Source of the DNA: Paenibacillaceae bacterium UBA6304
Lineage (GTDB): Bacteria > Bacillota > Bacilli > Paenibacillales > Paenibacillaceae
NCBI GenBank assembly: GCA_002439285.1
Contig: DJTQ01000044.1
Span: 1-10,515, forward strand
Length of the DNA stretch: 10,515 bases
Direction of reading: 5' to 3'
The position numbers and the translations under genes were made by a program. The notes beneath the pieces are model-generated. The model was given only the letters and a program-made list of their open reading frames with translations. It made no database searches and was not told where the DNA came from. Below are positions 1 to 6,324 of the stretch, piece by piece. Numbering within the stretch: position 1 is the first letter of the stretch; every line of letters begins with the position of its first letter.

Positions 1-513
1 CGTCTGACTGCGGTGGTTTCCCTCGCGGAGGAATTGCTCGCCAAAGAAGGTTTTGAAGTGCGGCATGTGAATGTAGGAGAGCTTCCGCCGGAAGATCTGA
101 TACATACGAAATTCGAGAGCGAAGCGATCGTCAAGGCGAATGCACTGGTTGCCGAGGCGGATGCCGTCATTGTTGCAAGCCCGGTTTACAAGGCTTCCTA
201 CACGGGTGTGCTCAAAACTTTTTTGGATCTGATCCCGCAAAAAGGGCTGGCCGGCAAAATCATTCTCCCCTTGTTCATCGGGGGGAGTCTGGCGCATCTG
301 CTGTCGATCGACTATTCATTGAAACCGGTGTTATCCGCGCTTGGCGCTCGCCATATTCTAGGCGGGGTATATACGGTCGATTCCCAGGTGGCTCGGACAG
401 AGCAGGGCGGATTCGACATTGCGGAGGAGCTAAAAGGTAGATTGGAAGACAATATCAAGGAGCTGGCCGAAGAAACTCGGCGGCGGATCGCTTCCGCAGA
501 TATCGTCAAATAA
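1..513 (+). CDS. NADPH-dependent FMN reductase, SsuE type, 5' end missing
   Basis: Flavodoxin-fold reductase that would use NAD(P)H to reduce FMN, supplying reduced flavin to a partner monooxygenase. The reading frame is open from base 1 and encodes 170 visible residues. SsuE-family proteins are about 175-190 residues, so roughly 10-20 N-terminal residues with the first flavin phosphate-binding segment lie outside the window. The GTG at 13 is internal, because coding-like residues (RLTA) precede it. Visible family marks are the FMN-binding stretch ASPVYKASYTGVLKTFLD near residues 59-76, and PLFIGGSLAH near residues 90-99, which fits the segment before the conserved helix. A strong terminator follows 19 bp after the stop, so this is the last gene of its transcript. 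The sulfonate monooxygenase context (ssuD and the like) is not visible, so the physiological partner is unknown and no gene symbol is given. Confidence 0.88.
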   Translation, partial: RLTAVVSLAEELLAKEGFEVRHVNVGELPPEDLIHTKFESEAIVKANALVAEADAVIVASPVYKASYTGVLKTFLDLIPQKGLAGKIILPLFIGGSLAHLLSIDYSLKPVLSALGARHILGGVYTVDSQVARTEQGGFDIAEELKGRLEDNIKELAEETRRRIASADIVK

Positions 514-532
514 GAACAACCATGGCGCAGAG

Positions 533-572
533 GCGGGCTGTTCGGGACATGCGTTCCGAGAGCCCGCTTTTT
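533..572 (+). terminator. Rho-independent terminator after the FMN reductase gene
   Basis: Arms GCGGGCT (533-539) and AGCCCGC (561-567) pair perfectly. After one bulged base (540) the helix continues with seven more pairs, 541-547 with 554-560 (two G-U), closing a six-base loop. A run of five T follows (568-572). This is a textbook intrinsic terminator on the plus strand and closes the upstream transcript. Confidence 0.92.
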
Positions 573-655
573 ATGTCATCTCCTGACGGATTCACCGTGC
601 GATCGAGCGGACGAGCAGCGAAGTCGGATTCTTACCGAAATTATTTTGTAGGCGG

Positions 656-684
656 TTGGAATGAGGCGAGGCGGATAGTACAAT
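656..684 (+). promoter_or_regulatory. Predicted SigA promoter of the kinase-like gene
   Basis: A -35 box TTGGAA (656-661, 4 of 6 consensus) and a -10 box TACAAT (679-684, 5 of 6) are separated by exactly 17 bp. The start would be near 691, giving a leader of about 34 nt before the TTG start at 725. It lies between a terminator and the next gene, where a promoter is required. The rest of 573-655 holds nothing I recognise. Confidence 0.7.
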
Positions 685-724
685 GGAGAAAACTGAAACT
701 GAAAGTTAAATCTAAGGGGGATAC

Positions 725-1324
725 TTGAAAGATATGCAAAAATTAGTGTTTTTTGTAGGAGTAGCCGGTACCGGTAAAACCACGGTGGCCCGTAAATTAG
801 CGGAGCGTATGCAGGCAGCCTTCTTGGATCGGGATACAGTCGGCGGACGTTTTGTCGAGAAAATTCTGGAGATGAACGGGCTGGACGTCAACGACCGCGA
901 CTCCGATTTTTATAAGAAACATCTGCGGGATCTGGAGTATGACACCACGAAGGATATTTGCATCGAAAATCTGGCAGCAGGCCAAAACATATTTATGATT
1001 TCGCCTTTCACGGCTGAATTGAAAAACAAGGCCTGGATCGAAGAGGTGCTGGCGGCGGCCGGAAAGTCCAAACAGGACGTTGACGTTAAGGTAGTGGTCG
1101 TTGCCCTGCAAGACATGGAAACGCAAAAAGAGCGCATCATCGACAGACAAACCGAGCGCGACACTTGGAAATTGGAGCATTGGGACGACTTCAAGCACCG
1201 CGTTCAGTTCGTGCCGGAGGTCAACTGGGATATCCCCGAATCTTCGGTGCTCGTGTTCGACAATAGCGGCGAACTGACGGAAGAGAAGGCAGAGCTTGTG
1301 TACCGGTTTGTTGCAGGAGAATAA
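725..1324 (+). CDS. P-loop ATPase/kinase-like protein (AAA_33-type)
   Basis: A 199-residue single-domain P-loop protein of the small-kinase fold. Walker A is GVAGTGKT at residues 12-19. A D35-R36-D37 triplet after the first helix sits where these kinases often bind substrate. An Arg-rich stretch at residues 137-145 (ERIIDRQTER) looks like the lid that contacts ATP phosphates. The substrate cannot be read from the sequence: related proteins include nucleoside, sugar and antibiotic phosphotransferases and zeta-like toxins. I see no partner antitoxin gene. The start is TTG 725, four bases after TAAGGGGG (713-720). ATG 734, three codons in, is an alternative with wide spacing (13). The gene stands alone with its own promoter and terminator, which argues for an independent housekeeping or stress role rather than a pathway operon. 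Confidence 0.85.
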   Translation: MKDMQKLVFFVGVAGTGKTTVARKLAERMQAAFLDRDTVGGRFVEKILEMNGLDVNDRDSDFYKKHLRDLEYDTTKDICIENLAAGQNIFMISPFTAELKNKAWIEEVLAAAGKSKQDVDVKVVVVALQDMETQKERIIDRQTERDTWKLEHWDDFKHRVQFVPEVNWDIPESSVLVFDNSGELTEEKAELVYRFVAGE

Positions 1325-1335
1325 GCAGGTAACCC

Positions 1336-1392
1336 AAATCCGTCAGGTGCAATCTCAGTAAACCGACGGCCAACTGAAGATAAGCCGGATTT
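1336..1392 (+). other. Folded RNA element in the 3' UTR
   Basis: Between the kinase stop codon and its terminator, AAATCCG (1336-1342) pairs with CGGATTT (1386-1392). Nested inside, ATCTCAGT (1352-1359) pairs with ACTG-A-AGAT (1373-1381) with one bulged A (1377). This makes a two-helix arm directly abutting the terminator hairpin that begins at 1394. I match it to no known riboswitch or small RNA. It could be a stabilising 3' UTR, a 3'-derived small RNA, or coincidence. Confidence 0.35.
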
Positions 1393-1393
1393 C

Positions 1394-1424
1394 AACCGCT
1401 GGAGCAGGGCTCCGGCGGTTTTTT
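1394..1424 (+). terminator. Rho-independent terminator after the kinase-like gene
   Basis: A 12-bp helix (1394-1405 with 1409-1420, one G-U pair) closes a three-base loop, and the helix runs into six T (1419-1424). On the opposite strand the helix is followed by mixed sequence rather than T, so it serves only plus-strand transcription. No clear terminator for the convergent minus-strand operon is visible in 1425-1490. Confidence 0.92.
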
Positions 1425-1490
1425 GCTCATGCAGTAGTCGGCCAATAGGTCAACAAACCAGCAAATCGACAAGTAGGGGTCAAGCCCGCA

Positions 1491-2201
1491 TTACACTAGC
1501 AGCAGCGCATCCAAATCAATGACTTCGATATCGCGTTGTCCGGTCTGCCGGATCCAGCCGGCGGCTTCAAAGTCGGCCAGCTTGCGACTGATCGTTTCGG
1601 GCGTGGTGCCGAGGTGGGAGGCGAGATCCTTGCGGCGCATCGGTAGCTTGATGCAGGTGTTCTTCCACGCTTCTACCTGGCCGGCAAGATACAGGGCTAC
1701 CCTGGTTTCTACGGTCTCCATGGCGATTCGTGCCGCCTGTTCCTCACTGGTAGCAAGACGCGAAGAGAACTCGGCCAGCATTTTAAGGGCAATCTGCGGG
1801 TATTTCAGCAAGAAGGTTTGCATACTCTCCCGGCCTATCATGCATAGCTCTAAAGGCTCCAAGGCTTCGGCATATGCGTCATGCACCGACTCGTTGAACA
1901 GCGCCGATTCCCCGCTGAATTCCCCGGGCCCGAGAATCCGTACGAGCTGTTCCTTTCCACCGCTCGATTCACGAAATATTCTCAAGCTGCCTTTATGTAC
2001 AATATATAGGCCATCGGACAGTTCACCAGGGCGGTAGATCATCTGTCCGCGGGGATAGGAGACCGAGCGTGCGGTTCGGACGATCTCCTTCAATTCGGCG
2101 GCATCCAAATGATTGAAGATAGGGACGATCGAGACGCAATAGCTATTCTTGTCATGGTCTTTGTGATTGCAGTTGCTTATTTCCTCTGACATAGTCTTCA
2201 T
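1491..2201 (-). CDS. FNR/FLP-like Crp-family transcriptional regulator
   Basis: A 236-residue regulator of the Crp/Fnr family: an N-terminal Cys/His-rich leader, a beta-roll sensor domain (about residues 29-140), a long dimerisation helix (about 140-172) and a winged helix-turn-helix (about 186-230). The recognition helix reads PETISRKL with E202, S205 and R206, matching the E..SR set by which E. coli FNR reads TTGAT. Cysteines are C11, C22, C120 and C183. C120 aligns with FNR Cys122 (ALExxxxC context) and C22 lies near the position of FNR Cys29, which fits a two-cysteine redox switch as in FLP proteins or a metal site using H13 and H16. ATG 2201 is chosen because AAAGG sits five bases before it; TTG 2204 is too close and ATG 2192 is further in. 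The start lies inside the ATPase gene, so translation is probably coupled. It likely regulates its own operon. Confidence 0.92.
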   Translation of the reverse strand: MKTMSEEISNCNHKDHDKNSYCVSIVPIFNHLDAAELKEIVRTARSVSYPRGQMIYRPGELSDGLYIVHKGSLRIFRESSGGKEQLVRILGPGEFSGESALFNESVHDAYAEALEPLELCMIGRESMQTFLLKYPQIALKMLAEFSSRLATSEEQAARIAMETVETRVALYLAGQVEAWKNTCIKLPMRRKDLASHLGTTPETISRKLADFEAAGWIRQTGQRDIEVIDLDALLLV

Positions 2202-4065
2202 CAACGCCTTTCTTTGCTAATAAATTCGTATTAAACCGGCCGAGCCGGACGGCATTCAGGATGACGAGCAGAACGCTTAGTTCGTGGATAAACATGCCGG
2301 AAGCCAGGAAGACTTGCCCGGTTAGCACGCCGAACAGGAGAAGGGCCACAGTTCCTAACGCGAGGAATGTATTTTGTTTCATATTCCGCACGGTGGCTTT
2401 GGCTAAAGAGTAGGCATGAGTAAACTGATCCAGCCGATCGGCCATCAGCACGACATCTGCGGTCTCCATGGCGATATCGGTTCCGCCTTCGCCCATAGCC
2501 AGGCCGATATCGGCTGTTGCGATGGCGGGAGCATCATTGATTCCATCTCCGGCCATGGCAACCCTGTGTCCTTGTTCCTTCAGCTTGCGGATGAATTCGG
2601 CCTTTCCGTCGGGCAGCATCTCGGCGTACACTTCATCCATTTCCAGTGTGCGACCGACTAGCTCGGCCGTATGACGGTTATCGCCCGTAAGCATGATGAA
2701 CCTTTTTACGCCGGCTTGACGCAGTCTTTGAATCGCCAGTTCAGCCTCCGGCCGAATTTCATCGGCAATCGCGAGCAGGCCCTCCAGTTTCCCATCAACC
2801 GCTATAAACACTACGGTGTTCCCCAGTTTTTCAAGGCCGGATGCCTCCTCCTCCGCTGATGTGCTGACGGTAATGCCTTCCGACTTCATCAGTTTGCGGT
2901 TTCCGATAGTAACCGTTACTCCATCGGTAACCGCCCGGATTCCACGGCCTTTTATCACTTCCGCCTGATCCGGTTTGCCGATCAGGAGCAGATTTCTTCT
3001 TGTGGCTTCCTTGACGATTGTAAGGCCAAGATGGTGCTCAGAAATCGTCTCCGCCTCTGCAGCCAAGCGTAACAGTTCATCGGTATCCATGGCAAATGAA
3101 GAGATCTCCGTTAATGTCGGTTGGCCGCGGGTAAGCGTCCCTGTTTTGTCAAAAACGACAGTGTCGATTCTGGAGAGGGTCTCCATGACCTCTCCGCCCT
3201 TGACCAATACCCCGTGTCTTGCACCATTTCCAATTCCCGACACGATGGATACCGGGGCCCCGATCACGAGCGCTCCCGGACAGGCAATGACCAGGAAGGT
3301 GATCGCCATGTCCAGCTTCCCCGTCATCATAAATACGAGAATGGACAAGACCACGGCGGAAGGCGTATACACACGGGCAAAGCGATCCAGAAACCGCTGG
3401 GTTTTCGATTTGGATTCCTGGGCTTCCTCGACCAGTTCGATCATCCGGGCGAAGACCGTGTCTTCTCCGACCTTATTCGCTAGAACCTCAACAAACCCGT
3501 TATCTATCATTGTACCGCTAAAAAGTTGATCGCCAACCATTTTATTAACCGGAACGGATTCCCCTGTCAGGGGAGATTCATTCACGGAGGCACGACCCTC
3601 CATAACGGTTCCGTCGATCGCAACCCGCTCCCCGGAGCGAATCAGGACGCGATCTCCTTCGGCCAATTCCTCAATCGGTACGCGGATCTCCGTCCCTTCG
3701 CGGAGCACGGTGGCCTCAAGCGGCGACATATCAATCAAGGCTTTCAGGGAGGAGCGTGTTTTTTCCAAAGTACGAGACTCCAGAAAAGCGCCAAACAAGA
3801 ATAAGAAGGTAACCGCAGCCGATTCTACGTATTCGCCGAGGTACAACGCCCCGACCACCGCGATCGTCACAAGTAATTCAATGCTGAACGCTTTTCCGAG
3901 AATAGCTCTGTAAGCCTTGTAAACAATGGGAATCCCGGCGGCCACCGTCGCGATCAGTAAGGCGGTTTGCTGACCTTCAGGCCAGCCTGCCCCATACAGA
4001 AATGCGGCACTGAGGAGCAATAATCCGGAAATCAGGGTAAGGAAAGACGTCTGTTTAGCATTCAT
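2152..4065 (-). CDS. P1B-type heavy-metal-translocating ATPase with CPG motif
   Basis: A 637-residue membrane pump that would export a metal cation using ATP. The order is paired N-terminal membrane helices with no HMA domain, an actuator with TGES (167-170), the metal-site helix with C262-P263-G264, phosphorylation motif DKTGTLT with D306, an ATP-binding domain, the hinge GDGIND (506-511), and two last helices with MFIHELS around H594. Three departures stand out: CPG instead of the usual CPC/SPC/CPH, SEHH (H344-H345) where most P1B pumps have SEHP, and HELS in the last helix, which recalls the HEGG motif of the P1B-4 (Co/Fe) group more than the Zn/Cd or Cu groups. The metal is therefore undetermined. 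ATG 4065 has a GAGG site seven bases upstream, and the HMA gene ends 14 bp before it. The last 50 bp encode both this C-terminus and the regulator's start. Confidence 0.95.
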   Translation of the reverse strand: MNAKQTSFLTLISGLLLLSAAFLYGAGWPEGQQTALLIATVAAGIPIVYKAYRAILGKAFSIELLVTIAVVGALYLGEYVESAAVTFLFLFGAFLESRTLEKTRSSLKALIDMSPLEATVLREGTEIRVPIEELAEGDRVLIRSGERVAIDGTVMEGRASVNESPLTGESVPVNKMVGDQLFSGTMIDNGFVEVLANKVGEDTVFARMIELVEEAQESKSKTQRFLDRFARVYTPSAVVLSILVFMMTGKLDMAITFLVIACPGALVIGAPVSIVSGIGNGARHGVLVKGGEVMETLSRIDTVVFDKTGTLTRGQPTLTEISSFAMDTDELLRLAAEAETISEHHLGLTIVKEATRRNLLLIGKPDQAEVIKGRGIRAVTDGVTVTIGNRKLMKSEGITVSTSAEEEASGLEKLGNTVVFIAVDGKLEGLLAIADEIRPEAELAIQRLRQAGVKRFIMLTGDNRHTAELVGRTLEMDEVYAEMLPDGKAEFIRKLKEQGHRVAMAGDGINDAPAIATADIGLAMGEGGTDIAMETADVVLMADRLDQFTHAYSLAKATVRNMKQNTFLALGTVALLLFGVLTGQVFLASGMFIHELSVLLVILNAVRLGRFNTNLLAKKGVDEDYVRGNKQLQSQRP

Positions 4066-4079
4066 GTCGATACCTCATT

Positions 4080-4301
4080 TCAAGATGATTTTTCAGAGAT
4101 AACAGGATAGCCTAGCCGGGTTATGATTTGTTTCAGGACTTCGGGCTGAACGGCAGTTTCTTCAAATAGAATTCGCACCTTGCTGGAATGGAACAAGACC
4201 TTCGCTTCTTTTACACCGGATGTATGATTCAACGCGGTTTCTATTTTCTTGATGCATGAAGGGCAGGACAACGGTTCAAGGCCAAACACCAGTTTTTTCA
4301 T
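4080..4301 (-). CDS. Stand-alone HMA-domain metallochaperone
   Basis: A 73-residue protein that is a single heavy-metal-associated (ferredoxin-like) domain. The metal loop is S-C13-P-S-C16, the CxxC of the family, but without the Met found two residues before the first Cys in copper chaperones of the MxCxxC type. The rest follows the beta-alpha-beta-beta-alpha-beta pattern, ending in the LGYPV strand. It is first in the operon, 14 bp before the P1B ATPase, which itself lacks an HMA domain, so it most likely delivers metal to the pump or acts as its detached regulatory domain. A longer open frame extends upstream to 4427, but ATG 4301 is the start: GAGGAGG lies eight bases before it, the domain begins immediately, and the longer version would run through the predicted promoter. 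Confidence 0.92.
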   Translation of the reverse strand: MKKLVFGLEPLSCPSCIKKIETALNHTSGVKEAKVLFHSSKVRILFEETAVQPEVLKQIITRLGYPVISEKSS

Positions 4302-4309
4302 TAAAAAAG

Positions 4310-4316
4310 CCTCCTC
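4310..4316 (-). promoter_or_regulatory. Ribosome binding site that sets the HMA start
   Basis: GAGGAGG on the minus strand, eight bases before ATG 4301, is a near-perfect match to the 16S rRNA tail. It decides for the 73-residue product over the longer open frame that starts at 4427. Confidence 0.88.
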
Positions 4317-4346
4317 GTTTGATGGATGATTTGTGTTTATGGGTAA

Positions 4347-4352
4347 AGTATA
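4347..4352 (-). promoter_or_regulatory. Predicted -10 box of the metal operon
   Basis: TATACT on the minus strand matches TATAAT at 5 of 6 positions. No good -35 box lies 16-18 bp upstream (the hexamer there reads AGGACT), as expected for a promoter that depends on an activator. Transcription would start near 4340, about 39 nt before the HMA start codon. Confidence 0.5.
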
Positions 4353-4374
4353 GAACGCTAAGCGCTTCGAGTCC

Positions 4375-4388
4375 TTGATGCCGCTCAA
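4375..4388 (-). promoter_or_regulatory. FNR-type operator upstream of the metal operon
   Basis: Minus strand TTGAG-CGGC-ATCAA matches the FNR consensus TTGAT-N4-ATCAA at 9 of 10 fixed bases. Its centre (4381.5) lies 41.5 bp upstream of the start predicted from the -10 box at 4347-4352, which is the classic position of a class II FNR/CRP activator. The operon's third gene encodes a regulator with the FNR-type E..SR recognition residues, so autoregulation is the natural reading. The binding itself is inference. Confidence 0.6.
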
Positions 4389-4426
4389 GTTTCGATTTGA
4401 AGGTTCCTTCTCTTTATGTAAAGGCA

Positions 4427-4455
4427 TACAAATTGCGATTTATCTGTTCTATAAT
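4427..4455 (+). promoter_or_regulatory. Candidate promoter of the ABC exporter operon
   Basis: A perfect -10 box TATAAT (4450-4455) has, 17 bp upstream, only a poor -35 (TACAAA, 4427-4432, 3 of 6). The start would be near 4462, giving a leader of about 110 nt before GTG 4573. The divergent FNR box would be centred about 80.5 bp upstream of this start. The 4302-4572 gap otherwise holds the minus-strand promoter region and this leader. Confidence 0.45.
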
Positions 4456-4498
4456 GAAATAATATGGTTTACCAAACGTTTACAGGGGAATTATCGTA

Positions 4499-4513
4499 AT
4501 GCATCATGAATGA
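4499..4513 (+). CDS. Possible four-residue leader peptide before the exporter operon
   Basis: ATG-CAT-CAT-GAA-TGA would encode MHHE. An AGGGGA-like site (4484-4489) lies nine bases upstream. Its stop overlaps an ATG (4510) that is in frame with the first ABC gene. B. subtilis bmrCD, the closest characterised analogue known to me, is controlled by a leader peptide (BmrB), so a translated leader here is not absurd. However, four codons can easily arise by chance and I see no attenuator hairpin with a T-run. Confidence 0.2.
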   Translation: MHHE

Positions 4514-4559
4514 CTGCTCGGATCGCGGACATCGCGACGGAGACAAGGGATTGTGCAAC

Positions 4560-4565
4560 AGGAGG
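4560..4565 (+). promoter_or_regulatory. Ribosome binding site that sets the first ABC start
   Basis: AGGAGG is seven bases before GTG 4573, the ideal spacing. The ATG at 4567 in the same frame is one base from it, and the ATG at 4510 has no comparable site. This favours GTG 4573, where the protein begins with a typical short cytoplasmic segment leading into membrane helix 1. Confidence 0.8.
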
Positions 4566-4572
4566 GATGCTC

Positions 4573-6324
4573 GTGACTTTTATTTTTTCGTTTTTAAAAA
4601 AATACCGGGTAGCCGCCATATCGGCGTTCTGCATGATGCTGGTCGAGCTCGCGGTGGAACTGACTCAACCGCTGCTCATTTCCAAAATTATCGATGATGG
4701 CATCAGCAAGCACCAGCTCCATGTGGTCTGGTTGTGGGGAGGCGTGCTGCTGGTGAGTGCGGCGTTGGCATTTGCGGCCGGGATCTCAAGCTCCTTCTTT
4801 GCTTCCCATGCGAGCCAGGGATTCGGCTACGACCTGCGGGACAAGTTGTATGAAAAGGTGGAAAAATTCTCGTATCCCGTATTCAGCCGGTTCGCGTCTT
4901 CCTCGCTGATAACGCGGTTGACGGGGGATGTTACCCAGATTCAGGATATGGTGTTCATGAGCCTGCGATTTGCTACGCGCGTGCCACTGGTGCTGCTCGG
5001 CAGCATGATTATGGCGATGATCGTGAATGTGAAGCTGGGGCTGATGTTGACGGTACTGGTACCGCTCTTGTTGATTTTCGTATTCTGGATGATTAAGCGG
5101 ACCTCAGGCTGGTTCCGGAAGGTTCAACGACGGCTGGACAACTTAAACGGAGTCGTTCAGGAAAATCTGGTAGGCATGCGGTTGATCCGGGTGTTTGTGC
5201 GCCGGGATCATGAGAATGCACGCTTCGAGCGGCAGAGCAAGGAGCTAATGAACGAGACGGTGTCGGCGCTCCGGTTGGCGGAGACGACGATGCCGTTCGC
5301 GTTGTTTATCATGAACGCGGGCATTTTGGCCGTTCTATGGTTCGGCCGGATTGACATTGCTTCCGGCGGCGCAACGGTCGGAGCGGTTGTGGCGGTAGCC
5401 AACTATGCTTTGCGGATCATCCACGCTTTGTCGGCATTATCCTGGATCATGACCTCCTACTCTCGGGCAGCGGCCTCGGGCCAGCGGGTTAGCGAAGTGT
5501 TGTCGACAGAGGACCTCCAAGCGAATCGAGGCACAGGGAATGAGAGCGAAGGGAGTGCGGGCATGGTGGTGACGGGCCAAGTCGAATTCTCCAAAGTCGG
5601 CTTCCGTTACCCGGACAGCGATGTGAAGGTTTTGGAGGACATTACTTTTGAGGTGCAGCCGGGACAAAGAGTGGCGATTCTGGGGTCGACCGGTTCGGGC
5701 AAATCATCGCTCGTCCAGCTGATTCTCCGCTTGCAGGAACCGACGGAAGGAAGCGTGAACATCGACGGGAGAGATATCCGCATGATGGATAGCGCCCGGC
5801 TTCTGGAATCGATCGGCTACGTGCCGCAGGAAGTGATCCTGTTCTCCGGCACGGTACGGGATAATATCGCTTGGGGACGGGAAGACGCGACGTTGGAGGA
5901 GATTCAGGAAGCGGCCCGGCAAGCGCAGATTCACGAGACGATCGAGGCGCTGCCGCACGGCTATGATACGATGCTGGGTCAGCGCGGCGTCAATCTGTCC
6001 GGCGGCCAGAAACAGCGGATCTCGATCGCCCGGGCGCTGGTCCGGAAGCCGTCGATCCTAATCCTGGACGACAGTACGAGTGCGCTGGATACGCGGACCG
6101 AGGGGGCGTTGCTCCGGGAACTGGATACTCTGTCCTGCACGACGTTCTTGATCACGCAGAAGATACGGGGTGCCGCTTCCGCGGACCTGATCCTGTTGCT
6201 GGACGACGGACGGCTGATCGGCTGCGGCAAGCATGAAGGGATCCTCGCGGATTCTCCGCTGTACCGGCGGATTGTGGAGTCCCAGCAAGGAGAGGGGGAT
6301 AAACATGTTCAAGGCATTCGTTGA
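4573..6324 (+). CDS. ABC half-exporter with degenerate ATPase site (BmrC-like)
   Basis: A 583-residue type IV ABC exporter subunit: six membrane helices (about residues 1-300), then one nucleotide-binding domain. Walker A is GSTGSGKSS (371-379) and the signature is a canonical LSGGQ (475-479). Two catalytic residues are altered: Walker B ends LDD, so the catalytic Glu is Asp (D500), and the switch His is Gln (Q529, in LITQK). That combination marks the degenerate subunit of heterodimeric exporters such as BmrC/BmrD or TM287/TM288; B. subtilis BmrC also carries Asp here and is of similar length. It overlaps the start of the partner gene by 20 bp, so the two are surely translated together. GTG 4573 is chosen for its ribosome binding site; starting at ATG 4510 would add 21 residues. 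The likely job is drug or lipid export, with the substrate unknown. Confidence 0.95.
   Translation: MTFIFSFLKKYRVAAISAFCMMLVELAVELTQPLLISKIIDDGISKHQLHVVWLWGGVLLVSAALAFAAGISSSFFASHASQGFGYDLRDKLYEKVEKFSYPVFSRFASSSLITRLTGDVTQIQDMVFMSLRFATRVPLVLLGSMIMAMIVNVKLGLMLTVLVPLLLIFVFWMIKRTSGWFRKVQRRLDNLNGVVQENLVGMRLIRVFVRRDHENARFERQSKELMNETVSALRLAETTMPFALFIMNAGILAVLWFGRIDIASGGATVGAVVAVANYALRIIHALSALSWIMTSYSRAAASGQRVSEVLSTEDLQANRGTGNESEGSAGMVVTGQVEFSKVGFRYPDSDVKVLEDITFEVQPGQRVAILGSTGSGKSSLVQLILRLQEPTEGSVNIDGRDIRMMDSARLLESIGYVPQEVILFSGTVRDNIAWGREDATLEEIQEAARQAQIHETIEALPHGYDTMLGQRGVNLSGGQKQRISIARALVRKPSILILDDSTSALDTRTEGALLRELDTLSCTTFLITQKIRGAASADLILLLDDGRLIGCGKHEGILADSPLYRRIVESQQGEGDKHVQGIR

Noticed and set aside
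522..728. Open frame of 68 codons on the plus strand between the reductase and the kinase gene
   Set aside because: It runs straight through a strong terminator hairpin and the predicted promoter, lacks a ribosome binding site, and its translation has no protein-like pattern.
1425..1490. Terminator for the minus-strand metal operon
   Set aside because: No stable hairpin followed by T on the minus strand. The terminator at 1394-1424 has its T-run only in the plus direction.
4302..4427. N-terminal extension of the HMA protein to 115 residues
   Set aside because: The extension crosses the predicted -10 and FNR box, and a near-perfect ribosome binding site directs initiation at ATG 4301.
4469..4482. 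cre-like (CcpA) half palindrome around AAACGTTT
   Set aside because: On the minus strand, TGTAAACGTTTGGT fits the first 11 positions of the TGWAANCGNTNWCA pattern but fails the last three, so I do not call an operator.
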